64,000 bases of DNA from Treponema sp. (lineage in GTDB: Bacteria > Spirochaetota > Spirochaetia > Treponematales > Treponemataceae). Position numbers and translations under genes: made by a program. Under the pieces are notes generated by a model. It was not told the DNA's origin, made no database searches, and saw only the letters and a list, made by a program, of their open reading frames with translations. How positions within the stretch are numbered: position 1 is the first letter of the stretch; the number at the start of each line of letters is the position of its first letter. The stretch spans positions 1-64,000 of the forward strand of contig JAGCTZ010000224.1 of the NCBI GenBank assembly GCA_017963165.1, read 5' to 3'. This document shows positions 7,372-16,331 of this stretch, piece by piece.

Positions 7372-8151
7372 ATGAAAAAAGCAATTATTTTTACTTTAGC
7401 ATTAATGCTCACCACAACATTAAATGCCCAGTCAGGCTACGACATCATGAAAAAAGCAGATGAAGTTGCGGAGCCTAAAACTTCTTCTTCAACTGCAACT
7501 CTCACAATTCATTCAAAGAAAGGTTCTGACCGAATCCGTGAAGTAATTATGATGAGCAAGGATTATGGAGATGTAGAAAAAAGCGTAATCGTTTTTACAA
7601 CTCCAAAAGATGTTGCTGGAACAGGTTACCTTATGTTTGATTACGACGAGGAAGACAAAGATTCCGACAACTGGCTTTACATGCCTGCAATGAAAAAGAC
7701 TAGACGCATTGCTTCAAGCGGATCTGAAAGTGAAGGAAGTTTTATGGGAACAGACTTTACTTATCAGGATATGGGCAATCGCAGTATTAACAAATATGAC
7801 TATAATCTTCTTGGTGAAGAAACTATAGACGGTGTTGCCTGCTATAAAGTTGAATGTATAAGCAAAGCTCACACAGAAAAAGATCCACGTTATATAAGTT
7901 ATATTGGTAAGTCAGATTACATTCTCCGCAAGTGTGAATTCTACGATCGACAGGATACACTGCATCGTGTTCTTACCTGTACAGATTTTACAACAATTAA
8001 AGGCTTTACAACTGCTCAGAAAATGAAAATGGAAAATGTTCAGACAGGAACATGGTCTCTTATTGAAACAAAAAATATCAAATACGATGATGAAGATATT
8101 GACGATTCAATGTTTACTGTTGCAGCCCTGGAGAAGGGAAGAATTAAATAG
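7372..8151 (+). CDS. Periplasmic LolA-like (outer membrane lipoprotein-sorting) protein
   Basis: A 259-residue protein with a signal peptide (MKKAIIFTLALMLTTTLNAQ, cleavage after about residue 20). It then has the beta-rich pattern of the COG2834 LolA-like family, including IREVIMMSKDYGD, WLYMPAMKKTRRIASS and a GTDFTYQDMGNR segment. Members often sit beside MMPL exporters and outer-membrane barrel proteins and are thought to carry lipids across the periplasm. The start has AAGGAGAT upstream. It is 37 bases after the exporter and belongs to the same operon, then is separated from the barrel gene by a dispersed repeat. Confidence 0.82.
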   Translation: MKKAIIFTLALMLTTTLNAQSGYDIMKKADEVAEPKTSSSTATLTIHSKKGSDRIREVIMMSKDYGDVEKSVIVFTTPKDVAGTGYLMFDYDEEDKDSDNWLYMPAMKKTRRIASSGSESEGSFMGTDFTYQDMGNRSINKYDYNLLGEETIDGVACYKVECISKAHTEKDPRYISYIGKSDYILRKCEFYDRQDTLHRVLTCTDFTTIKGFTTAQKMKMENVQTGTWSLIETKNIKYDDEDIDDSMFTVAALEKGRIK

Positions 8152-8249
8152 GTTTTAGGTGCCAGGTGCTTCGTTGCGTCTTACCCCTTTACCTAAGGGC
8201 TTCGCCTCTAAAACCCCTGGAACCTAAAACCTAACACCTGGAACCTAAT
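8152..8249. repeat. dispersed intergenic repeat, copy 1
   Basis: It begins with GGTTTTAGGTGCCAGG and ends with CCTGGAACCTAAAACC and a partial duplicate of that end, so the termini are inverted repeats. The middle contains GCTTCGTTGCGTC, TACCCC and GGGCTTCGCC. A second copy with the same ends and middle, plus an internal insertion, lies at 41487-41670. Confidence 0.7.
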
Positions 8250-8265
8250 AAAAAAGGAATCGTAT

Positions 8266-9501
8266 ATGAAAAAATTCTTTTTTAGTTTAATACTTATTAT
8301 ATCTTGTACATATCTATTCTCTGAAGGCGTATCTTTTTCCGGTGATATAGTTACAAAATGGGGTGTTTTTACTCCTTGGACAGATGATAAAACGGCAAAT
8401 GATTTTTCATTAGGTAACACTAATTTTACCGGCAAGGTAGATACATGGTATGGAAACAGTTCTGCTTTTGCACAAGGTTCAATTAATTATGATGCCCTGA
8501 CAAATCAAATTAATTTTTCTCTATCAGAGCTTTGGATTGATTATTCTGAATCAAACTGGGGCTTGCGTATAGGACGTCAAAAGGTTGCCTGGGGAAAAGC
8601 AGATGGAGTAGATATTACAAATGTAATCTGTCCAAGTGATATGTCAAGCTTTTCAGCAATGATTAGTGATGATTCAAAACTTGCTGTAGATGCTATCAGA
8701 TTTTCATTTACAGGAAATCAGTTTACAGCTGATACATATTGGATACCTTTTTTTACACCAATGAAATTACAATCAAATCAACTAAGTGTATTAAGTTCTC
8801 TAGAAAAACCAGAAACGTCAATATGGAATGGAGAATATGGATTAAAGCTTTCGGGATATTTTTCTGCACTTGATTTTTCTTTGTATGGTTTTTATGGATG
8901 GGATGATACACCGTTTATTGATTATAAAATTAATATAAGTAATCCTACAGTTGTAAATGTAAGTGGAAATTATAAAAATATGACAATGGTTGGAATTGAC
9001 ACTGCAATTCCTCTTGGTCCAACAGTAATTCGTTCAGAAGCTGCTTTTTTCCCAAAAAAACATTTTCAAAAAACAGCTCAGAAAATTATTCAGGAAAACA
9101 TGACAGGAAAAGCCGAAACAACACAAAAATTAAATCAATTAAATGCACTTATCGGTTTAGACTGGATGCCTTCCGGCTGGACAATTACTGCTCAATACTT
9201 TTGTGATTATGTTTTTGGAAATCTTGAAAATACAGAGCGACAGAAAGCTTATACACACGGAACAACTTTAAGCCTTTCAAAATCTTTTGTAAATGAAACT
9301 CTGGAAGTAAGCATAAGCGGACTCATGAATTTTAATGATTTTGATAGTCTTATAAATCCTGCAATTACATATAGTATTTCAGATCAAATAAGTATTGCAG
9401 GTGGTGCATATATTTTGCTTCCAGGTCCAGAAAATGATGGAACCTACGGAGCCTACAAAGATTTAAGCACGATTTATATAAATGCAAAATACAGCTTTTA
9501 A
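8266..9501 (+). CDS. Outer-membrane beta-barrel protein of the exporter operon
   Basis: A 411-residue protein with a signal peptide (MKKFFFSLILIISCTYLFSEG). It has a run of amphipathic strands rich in Tyr, Ser, Asn and Gly and ends in YINAKYSF, the aromatic terminal residue expected of a BAM-assembled barrel. LRIGRQKVAWGKADGVDITNVICPSD resembles the 'GRQ-x-WG-ad' element of DUF1302-type outer-membrane proteins, which co-occur with RND exporters and LolA-like proteins. It probably forms the outer-membrane step of the same export system. AAAAAAGGAATC precedes the ATG. Confidence 0.75.
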   Translation: MKKFFFSLILIISCTYLFSEGVSFSGDIVTKWGVFTPWTDDKTANDFSLGNTNFTGKVDTWYGNSSAFAQGSINYDALTNQINFSLSELWIDYSESNWGLRIGRQKVAWGKADGVDITNVICPSDMSSFSAMISDDSKLAVDAIRFSFTGNQFTADTYWIPFFTPMKLQSNQLSVLSSLEKPETSIWNGEYGLKLSGYFSALDFSLYGFYGWDDTPFIDYKINISNPTVVNVSGNYKNMTMVGIDTAIPLGPTVIRSEAAFFPKKHFQKTAQKIIQENMTGKAETTQKLNQLNALIGLDWMPSGWTITAQYFCDYVFGNLENTERQKAYTHGTTLSLSKSFVNETLEVSISGLMNFNDFDSLINPAITYSISDQISIAGGAYILLPGPENDGTYGAYKDLSTIYINAKYSF

Positions 9502-9546
9502 AAAAATTAAAGTTGAAGAGTAGGGGATAGTGGAGTAAAATAAGGT

Positions 9547-10326
9547 ATGAACTGGATTATAGCAAAAGGTCTTTTAATTCCTTTTTTGGGAACTTCACTT
9601 GGTTCGGCTCTTGTTTTCTTTATGAAAAAAGAGCTGGATATAAAACTTCAAAATGTACTTTCTGGTTTTGCTGCAGGTGTTATGGTTGCCGCCTCTGTAT
9701 GGAGCCTTTTAATTCCTTCAATGGAAATGGTCGGTGACCGCGGCAAACTTGCTTTTATACCTGCGGCCGTAGGCTTTTGTGTAGGAATGATTTTTCTTCT
9801 TATCCTTGATAAAGTCATTCCTCATATGCATATAGACGAAAGTCAGGAAGGTCCAAAAACAAATCTTCAGAAAACCACTATGATGGTGCTTGCTGTTACT
9901 TTACATAATATTCCGGAAGGAATGGCTGTAGGGATTCTTTATGCAGGCTGGGCTTCTGGTTCTGCAATGATAACAGAAGCAGGAGCTTTGACACTTGCTT
10001 TGGGTATTGCAATTCAAAATTTTCCTGAAGGTGCTATTATATCAATGCCGTTACATTCAAAGGGATTGTCCAAAGGAAAAGCCTGCTGGTATGGAATTTT
10101 ATCTGGTATTGTAGAACCTGTAGCAGGATTTTTAACGATTCTTCTTGCAAGTCAGATTTCATCAATTCTTCCGTATTTCTTAAGCTTTGCTGCAGGTGCA
10201 ATGCTTTATGTTGTTGTAGAAGAACTTATTCCCGAAATGGCAGAAGGAGAACATTCAAATATGGGGACAATTGCATTTATGATTGGTTTTGTTCTTATGA
10301 TGATTCTTGATGTTGCGCTTGGATAA
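9547..10326 (+). CDS. ZIP-family divalent metal (zinc) transporter
   Basis: A 259-residue, roughly eight-helix membrane protein. It carries the two ZIP signatures HNIPEGMAVGI (helix 4, near residue 120) and NFPEGAIISMPL (helix 5, near 158), whose His/Asn/Glu residues form the metal site. A short loop with HMHIDE lies between helices 3 and 4. Bacterial relatives (ZupT, GufA) import zinc and sometimes iron or manganese. A GGAG stands 11 bases before the ATG. It follows the barrel gene by 45 bases and could share its transcript, but functional linkage is not evident. It is convergent with mfd. Confidence 0.88.
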   Translation: MNWIIAKGLLIPFLGTSLGSALVFFMKKELDIKLQNVLSGFAAGVMVAASVWSLLIPSMEMVGDRGKLAFIPAAVGFCVGMIFLLILDKVIPHMHIDESQEGPKTNLQKTTMMVLAVTLHNIPEGMAVGILYAGWASGSAMITEAGALTLALGIAIQNFPEGAIISMPLHSKGLSKGKACWYGILSGIVEPVAGFLTILLASQISSILPYFLSFAAGAMLYVVVEELIPEMAEGEHSNMGTIAFMIGFVLMMILDVALG

Positions 10327-10474
10327 ATTATAAACCCAACTGATACACACTACTTAAAGAGGGGGATAAAAAATGATCATCTTATTTAAATATAGTTATA
10401 GGTCGACAGAATATACGTTATAAGAAGTAATATAATATTAAAACAAACTTAAAACTGTATATAAAACAAAACGG

Positions 10475-13400
10475 CTAAGCAAGCTGGCTTAATTTTTCGC
10501 GTATAAATTCAGACTTTTCCTTTAGACCAATCTTACCAAGCTTTATAAACATAACATTAGGCATTGCCGGATTAAGACGTATAGTTCCAGGATTATCTTT
10601 AAGAAGCTTCATAAACTTATCAATACTAAAATCTGCAACGCTTCCAAATTCTACTTTTACTTCTCCCTGTTTTTCACGTATAGAAGTTATCGAAAGTTTT
10701 TTACAAATTATGCGGATTTCTGCCAAAGCCAGTAAACTGGAAACTTCATCAGGGATTGGACCAAACCTGTCAGAAAGCTCGGTAATAACTGCTTCAAATT
10801 CTGTATTTGTAGTAATAGACGCAATCTTTTTATAGATTTCCATTTTGATTTGAGGAACAGTTACATATGTGTCTGGAATATAACCGGTATACTCAAGCTC
10901 CATAAGAACTTCACTTTCGACTTTATAATCCTTTTGAGCTGTAAGACGATTAACGGCTTCATTAAGCAGACGCATATACATATCAAAACCAACAGCATAT
11001 ACATCACCAGACTGGTCTTTTCCTAGAAGATTCCCCGCGCCTCTTATTTCCATATCTTTCATTGCAATCTTAAAACCGCTTCCAAGTTCTGTAAAATCAC
11101 TTATAACTTGAAGACGTTTCATTGCAACTTCGCTCAAGGCTTTATCTTTTGGATAAAGTAAATATGCATAAGCTTTTCTGTCGCTTCGTCCAACACGTCC
11201 ACGTAATTGATACAGCTGGGAAACTCCATACATATCTGCACGATCAATAATAATTGTATTTACGTTTGGAATATCAATACCGTTTTCTATGATTGTAGTT
11301 GCAATTAAAACATGAAAACCGCCCATCTTAAAGCGATGGAAAATATCATCAAGCTCCTGGCTGGTCATTTGACCGTGAGCAACATCTACAAGACATTCAG
11401 GAACAATTTTTTCGATATGCTGACGAACTTCGAGTAAAGATTCAACACGATTATGAAGAAAGAATATCTGTCCGCCGCGATCCATTTCCTGTCTTATTGC
11501 TGCTGCAATTCTTGCATCGCTAAATTCATCAATAACGGTTTCAATTGCCTGTCTATTCTGTGGAGGTGTTGTCAAAAGGCTCATATCACGAATTTTCAAA
11601 AGACTCATATGAAGTGTTCGTGGAATTGGTGTTGCAGACATTGTAAGACAGTCAACATTGTTTTTCATTTCCTTAAGGCGTTCCTTATCTTTTACACCAA
11701 AGCGCTGTTCTTCATCAATAATCATCAGTCCAAGATTTTTAAAATTAACATCCTTTTGAATAATTCGATGGGTTCCTACAAGGATATCAAGCTCACCTTT
11801 TTCGAGTCGCGAAAGAATTTTTTTCTGTTCTGCCGCTGCAACAAAACGGCTTAATCTTGCAATTTTTACAGGAAAGTTTTTAAATCGTTCTATAAGAGTT
11901 TCATAATGCTGTTCAGCAAGAATTGTTGTTGGAGCCAGGAATGCAACCTGTTTCCCGCCCATAACAGCCTTAAATGCAGCGCGCATGGCAATTTCTGTTT
12001 TACCATACCCTACATCACCACAGATTAATCTGTCCATTGGTATCGGCTTTTCCATATCGGCTTTTACTTCTTCTGTTACAGTGATTTGATCAGGCGTGTC
12101 TTCATAAGGAAACGCTGCTTCAAATGCAGACTGCCACTCCTTTTCTTTTGGAAATGCGTAACCCACACTAGCCTTTCTTCTTGAATATAAATCTATAAGT
12201 TTTTGTGCAAGATCTTCAACAGCTTTTTGAACACGGCTTTTGCGAGCTTCCCAAGATTTGCTTCCAATTCTGTCTAAGCGTGGTCTTTCACCTTCGTTAC
12301 CGATGTATCGCTGAACAAGATTTACCTGCTCAATCGGAACAAATGCAAACTCTTCATCTGCGTATTCAAGCTTTATATAATCGCGTTCATTTCCAAGTGA
12401 TTTTACACGTTCAATTCCATGGAAAAGCCCGATTCCCCAGTTTACATGAACAATATAATCGCCAGGATTAAGTTCAACAAACGTGTCTATTGCTTTTGAT
12501 TTTGCTTTGTTTACAGATTTAGCAACATACTTTCTACGACCAAAAATCTCGTTTTCCTGAATAACAAGCAGCTTAATTTTTGAAATGCTAAAGCCTGCCG
12601 AAATAGCTTTTGGAATAAGTTGTACAGGCATTCTTGTACCATCAGGCTCTATATCTGTCCAGTCCTTGAAAATCTCGTGTATACGAAGCTGCTGATTATC
12701 ATTATCTGTAAAAATTGTAATATTCCAGCCGTCGTTCTGAAGGTTTGTTAATTCTTCTTTCAAATAGTTTAAATTACCAAAAAAGCTTCTTGCCGGCTCT
12801 ACTTCTAGTGTTAATCTTGGTTTAGATTGTTCATTATCATCAGAAATAGTACGAAAAAGTAGACACATTAAGACTTTTTCTACTGTGTTTTTGAAGTCTA
12901 ATGTAATCATATCCGGTGGCAGAACGGGCGTTGTTTCGCGTGTTTTTCTGTACATAGCAGTTTGTTCGCGGTTAATTGCAAGTTCTGCATTTAATAATCT
13001 GTCATAATCATAAAATAAAACGAAAGTGTCTGGCGTAAGATAATCAAGAATTGTATATTCTTTATCCCATAAAAGACTGTAATAAAGCTCCTCGCCTTCT
13101 GTTTCTTTTTTAACGCTTAATTCATCGAGCATCATTTCAAGATAGTCTTTGGCATGCTCTGTAAACGGAAGATGTATTTTGCTGCCTGATTTTAATTGAT
13201 AATCTGATGCCAAATCTGGTGCCAGAGCTGTATCCTGATATTCCGTAAGCTTTTGTCTAAGCTTTTCAACAAGTTCATCAGTCCATAAAACTTCTTTCAT
13301 CGGATAAATAGTAATTTTATCTCTTGCACCAAGCGTTATCTGTGAATCTGCTTCAAAATCTTTAATTGATTCAATTTCATCAAAATCAAAAACTATACGT

Positions 13401-14083
13401 ACAGGATTTTGTTCAAGCGGTAAAAATATATCAAGAACTTCACCACGTAAACTGAATTCACCTCTGACATTTACACGAGAAACTCTTGTATATCCAAGAG
13501 AAATAAGTTTTTGAGCAATTTTTACAGTATCAAGCGAATCATTTTTTTTGAGTGAAAAAGTAAAAGAACATGTATAATCTGGTGGTGGTAATGGACTTAT
13601 AAATGAACGTTGCGTAAGCAAAAAGATTCTTGGCGTCGCATTCGAAGTAAAGGTTGTACGTTCCAAAAGCTTCGCAAGAAAACCTGCTCTTTGCCCAAAA
13701 ACAACTGAACCTCTTGCTGCAGGTCTGTAAGGAATTACACCCCAACCAGGAAAAGCAAAAACCTGGGCATCAGGAAAAAGTGCGTTTATATCAGTAATAA
13801 TATTATTCAATTCGTATTCGCCTGGAACAACAATAACCATGTCCTGCGAAAATGTCTGATACGTCACGCTTTTTTTGCTTGTGTTGCTGTATTGAATTGA
13901 TTGTAAAGTTTTTACTCTTGCATTTGATGAAAGTTCCGAAAGAAAATATGAAAAAAGACAGCCTTGAATACCTTCAATTTCAATTGGAAATTCAGAATTA
14001 TCATCAGTGATTTTATTTACGGCATCTGAAAAATCCTGCCAGTTGTGTAAAAATTTATTAATAGAAGAATATAATGATTTCAT
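10475..14083 (-). CDS. mfd: Mfd transcription-repair coupling factor
   Basis: A 1202-residue DNA translocase that removes RNA polymerase stalled at lesions and recruits UvrA. Domains in order: UvrB-like N-terminal region; RNA-polymerase interaction domain of CarD type near residues 535-605 (LNPGDYIVHVNWGIGLFHG); helicase domain with Walker A GDVGYGKT near 685 and Walker B IIDEEQRFG; motif III SATPIPRTL; motif VI RGRVGRSDR; C-terminal TRCF domain. Length fits the family. It stands alone, divergent from the exported-protein gene at 14133 and convergent with the ZIP gene. Confidence 0.96.
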   Translation of the reverse strand: MKSLYSSINKFLHNWQDFSDAVNKITDDNSEFPIEIEGIQGCLFSYFLSELSSNARVKTLQSIQYSNTSKKSVTYQTFSQDMVIVVPGEYELNNIITDINALFPDAQVFAFPGWGVIPYRPAARGSVVFGQRAGFLAKLLERTTFTSNATPRIFLLTQRSFISPLPPPDYTCSFTFSLKKNDSLDTVKIAQKLISLGYTRVSRVNVRGEFSLRGEVLDIFLPLEQNPVRIVFDFDEIESIKDFEADSQITLGARDKITIYPMKEVLWTDELVEKLRQKLTEYQDTALAPDLASDYQLKSGSKIHLPFTEHAKDYLEMMLDELSVKKETEGEELYYSLLWDKEYTILDYLTPDTFVLFYDYDRLLNAELAINREQTAMYRKTRETTPVLPPDMITLDFKNTVEKVLMCLLFRTISDDNEQSKPRLTLEVEPARSFFGNLNYLKEELTNLQNDGWNITIFTDNDNQQLRIHEIFKDWTDIEPDGTRMPVQLIPKAISAGFSISKIKLLVIQENEIFGRRKYVAKSVNKAKSKAIDTFVELNPGDYIVHVNWGIGLFHGIERVKSLGNERDYIKLEYADEEFAFVPIEQVNLVQRYIGNEGERPRLDRIGSKSWEARKSRVQKAVEDLAQKLIDLYSRRKASVGYAFPKEKEWQSAFEAAFPYEDTPDQITVTEEVKADMEKPIPMDRLICGDVGYGKTEIAMRAAFKAVMGGKQVAFLAPTTILAEQHYETLIERFKNFPVKIARLSRFVAAAEQKKILSRLEKGELDILVGTHRIIQKDVNFKNLGLMIIDEEQRFGVKDKERLKEMKNNVDCLTMSATPIPRTLHMSLLKIRDMSLLTTPPQNRQAIETVIDEFSDARIAAAIRQEMDRGGQIFFLHNRVESLLEVRQHIEKIVPECLVDVAHGQMTSQELDDIFHRFKMGGFHVLIATTIIENGIDIPNVNTIIIDRADMYGVSQLYQLRGRVGRSDRKAYAYLLYPKDKALSEVAMKRLQVISDFTELGSGFKIAMKDMEIRGAGNLLGKDQSGDVYAVGFDMYMRLLNEAVNRLTAQKDYKVESEVLMELEYTGYIPDTYVTVPQIKMEIYKKIASITTNTEFEAVITELSDRFGPIPDEVSSLLALAEIRIICKKLSITSIREKQGEVKVEFGSVADFSIDKFMKLLKDNPGTIRLNPAMPNVMFIKLGKIGLKEKSEFIREKLSQLA

Positions 14084-14132
14084 TTAAAAATACCGACAAT
14101 ATATATAAGAAACAATTTATAGGAGTTTTACT

Positions 14133-15110
14133 TTGAAAATCCGTAAACTTACACTTATTATATCAGTTCTTTGTTTTTTTGGACAGTCATTTTTTGCCCA
14201 GGAAAATAAAACACAGGACTTTTCTGATGCTTCGGTTTCAATCAAATACTATAACAGGTCAATCTATTATCCTGGAATGAATGATGAAAATCCGATTGAT
14301 GTTCATGTTACAATCAAGAACAACGGAACTGATACGCTTCGTTTTAAGCTTGCCGATGACAGAGCGTTCAGCCTTGATTTTTATGCTTACACCGTAAAAA
14401 ACAATCAGCTCGAACAAACCGATTCCTTGATTGAAAAGCGTACTACAAACAGAACTGTTTATTTCCGCGAAATTACTTTGGAAGGTGGCGAAGAATATTC
14501 GTTCATTGAAAACGTAAAAGATTATATAAAGGTTGATGAACCATCCGTTTATTATCTTGAATTGGCCTTCTATCCTGAATTATATAAATCAAAATATCTT
14601 AAACTTGAATCTAACAGACTTACTTTGGAAATAAGACCTTCTTCATCAGCAGCTTCTTCTGTTTATGTTCCTGTAAAAGATTCTACTGCAGAAATCCTCA
14701 AACCAGAAAGCATTGGTCCGGACAAGGTTGTAGAACAAACAATTATTGCAAGACAAAAATCACTTTGGGATCAGTACTTTTTGTATATGGATGTAGAAGC
14801 TCTTCTTAAACGTAATTCAGCTTTAAGTAAAAAATATGTTACAGTTTCTGCCCAGGAACGTGAAAGAATGCTTGAAACTTTTAAAGCTGATTTAATGCAG
14901 TCAAGAATTGAAAATGATATTATTGCTGTTCCAGAACGCTTTCAGATTGAAAAGACAACCTATTCTCCTACTGAAGGTTCTGTAACTGTTATTGAATGGT
15001 TCAAATATCCTAACTTTAGCGAAAAGAAACGTTATACATATAAAGTTCGCCAGCGTGAAGGAATCTGGACAATTTATGATTACACTGTAGTTAATCTTGG
15101 TACTGAATAA
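14133..15110 (+). CDS. Exported protein with N-terminal Ig-like domain, function unknown
   Basis: A 325-residue protein starting at TTG, chosen because AGGAG lies 7 bases upstream and the following residues form a signal peptide (MKIRKLTLIISVLCFFGQSFFAQ). Residues about 30-160 look like an Ig-type beta-sandwich (YPGMNDENPIDVHVTIKNNG, then aromatic strands), similar in plan to BsuPI-like domains. The C-terminal half is mixed and contains a long charged helix. I do not recognise a catalytic motif. It precedes a pseudo-receiver gene and a zinc-ribbon gene with short gaps, suggesting one transcript. Confidence 0.6.
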   Translation: MKIRKLTLIISVLCFFGQSFFAQENKTQDFSDASVSIKYYNRSIYYPGMNDENPIDVHVTIKNNGTDTLRFKLADDRAFSLDFYAYTVKNNQLEQTDSLIEKRTTNRTVYFREITLEGGEEYSFIENVKDYIKVDEPSVYYLELAFYPELYKSKYLKLESNRLTLEIRPSSSAASSVYVPVKDSTAEILKPESIGPDKVVEQTIIARQKSLWDQYFLYMDVEALLKRNSALSKKYVTVSAQERERMLETFKADLMQSRIENDIIAVPERFQIEKTTYSPTEGSVTVIEWFKYPNFSEKKRYTYKVRQREGIWTIYDYTVVNLGTE

Positions 15111-15128
15111 ATCTTATAGGCGGTTTTA

Positions 15129-15968
15129 ATGAAAGCGCTGATAATTTCTGAAGATGAGAATGTATATACCAGTCTGAATCAAACTCTTGTTGCTGCGGGT
15201 TATGACACGATTATTTATAAGTGGTTATTAAAAGCTCTTGATAATATCGAAGAAATCCGTCCTGATTGTATTGTTGTAAGTTCTTCGGAATATCCTCGTC
15301 ATTGGAAGACTCTTGTTCAATTTGTAAAAAGCGGAATTGGCGGTGAAGATGTTAAGATTTATCTTTACGAACCTAATCCTATTTCCGACGAAGATAGAGA
15401 AAAAGCACAAATTCTTGGAATTACAGGTTATTTTGAAACACTTGAAAGCTTTAATGAAATAATGCCGCCAAAAGCACAGGAAATTGAAACTGTTGTTCCT
15501 CAAAGTGATGTAAGTTTTTCTGATGCTGTTGTTCCAGATGTTGCATCACTGGATAAAGTCAATGATGAAGTTGTTCCCGAAGTTTCTTCTGTAGTTCCTG
15601 AAGATGCAGCGATGGTTCCTGAAGTAAAAAATGTGGTTCCTGAAGTAAAAAATGTGGTTCCTGAGCCTGTCGAAGGACCAGATAATAATGTCATTACAAA
15701 CACAGGCCATTTTATGTTTACAAATCCTGTTTCATGTAAATTTATTGCTGGAACATTCTTTGATTACAACGGCTCTACTCTATCATGTAAATTTTATGAT
15801 GCAAAAGATATAGACACTATTTCTTGTGGAACTCTTATTGATAGATTTACTTTCTTCGACAGCAAAGTTACAAGAATGTGTTCTGTAAAGATTACAGATA
15901 TTGTAAATATTGTTCCATCAAACACCTTTGTAATTGTTGAAATATCAGAAATTTATGAAGAGAATTAA
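15129..15968 (+). CDS. Pseudo-receiver protein with VPE-repeat linker
   Basis: A 279-residue cytoplasmic protein. Residues 1-115 have the alternating strand/helix pattern of a response-regulator receiver, with acidic residues at 8-10. However, Ser51 stands where the phospho-accepting Asp should be (DCIVVSSSEYP), so phosphorylation is unlikely. Residues 115-185 form a low-complexity linker rich in VVPE, including two identical 7-residue units (VPEVKNV) and VPEPVEG encoded by a REP-like repeat. The last 90 residues are beta-rich; a divergent PilZ-like fold is possible but the RxxxR motif is absent. It overlaps the next gene. Confidence 0.55.
   Translation: MKALIISEDENVYTSLNQTLVAAGYDTIIYKWLLKALDNIEEIRPDCIVVSSSEYPRHWKTLVQFVKSGIGGEDVKIYLYEPNPISDEDREKAQILGITGYFETLESFNEIMPPKAQEIETVVPQSDVSFSDAVVPDVASLDKVNDEVVPEVSSVVPEDAAMVPEVKNVVPEVKNVVPEPVEGPDNNVITNTGHFMFTNPVSCKFIAGTFFDYNGSTLSCKFYDAKDIDTISCGTLIDRFTFFDSKVTRMCSVKITDIVNIVPSNTFVIVEISEIYEEN
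15657..15679 (+). repeat. REP-like repeat unit inside a coding region
   Basis: GTTCCTGAGCCTGTCGAAGG followed by ACC, read in frame as VPEPVEG. The same unit, in either orientation, occurs at 16881-16903, 24957-25016 (pair) and 43387-43462 (pair). Confidence 0.8.
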
Positions 15969-16287
15969 GTTCAATAAAAGAAAAGCTAAGTTTTTCTGCG
16001 AATTCTGTGGTAATGAAGTAAGACAGAACGACAAGGTTTGCCAGTATTGTGGCAAATTCTTTGCATCTGTACGCTGCCCTAACTGCGGAAAATCAGGACG
16101 TACCGAAGAATTTACACATGGTTGTCCTGCATGCGGATATGCTGTTCACGGCACCCGTGGACTTTTAGGCCTCTCCAAATCAAGAAAATCAACAAAAGCA
16201 ACAGACGGCAGCCTTCCAATATGGATATATATAGTAGTTATTGCTGTTTTAATTATATGCATAATTGGCCTTTATGGTTGTTTATAA
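15955..16287 (+). CDS. Double zinc-ribbon membrane protein
   Basis: A 110-residue protein with two zinc-ribbon knuckle pairs near the N-terminus (CEFC with CQYC, and CPNC with CPAC), a basic Ser/Lys linker, and one C-terminal membrane helix (IWIYIVVIAVLIICIIGLYG). ATG 15955 overlaps the end of the preceding gene by 14 bases; a TTG at 15934 would lengthen it by seven residues but is less likely. Zinc-ribbon tail-anchored proteins of this kind are common, of mostly unknown function, and may act as adaptors. The role here is not assignable. Confidence 0.6.
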   Translation: MKRIKFNKRKAKFFCEFCGNEVRQNDKVCQYCGKFFASVRCPNCGKSGRTEEFTHGCPACGYAVHGTRGLLGLSKSRKSTKATDGSLPIWIYIVVIAVLIICIIGLYGCL

Positions 16288-16331
16288 CGGAAAAAGGAAA
16301 AAAAATAATAAAATAATAATAAAAAAATAAA

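Noticed and set aside
10373..10423. 16-codon reading frame after AGAGGGGG between the ZIP and mfd genes
   Set aside because: The ribosome-site-like run is attractive, but the peptide is very short, has no features, and lies at the 3' ends of two convergent genes.
11453..11854. Plus-strand frame inside mfd
   Set aside because: Antisense to the conserved helicase core, Cys/Asn/Phe-rich composition typical of antisense frames.
15500..15703. Ser/Thr/Gly-rich minus-strand frame opposite the VPE linker
   Set aside because: It is the antisense of a repeated linker; low complexity explains the open frame.
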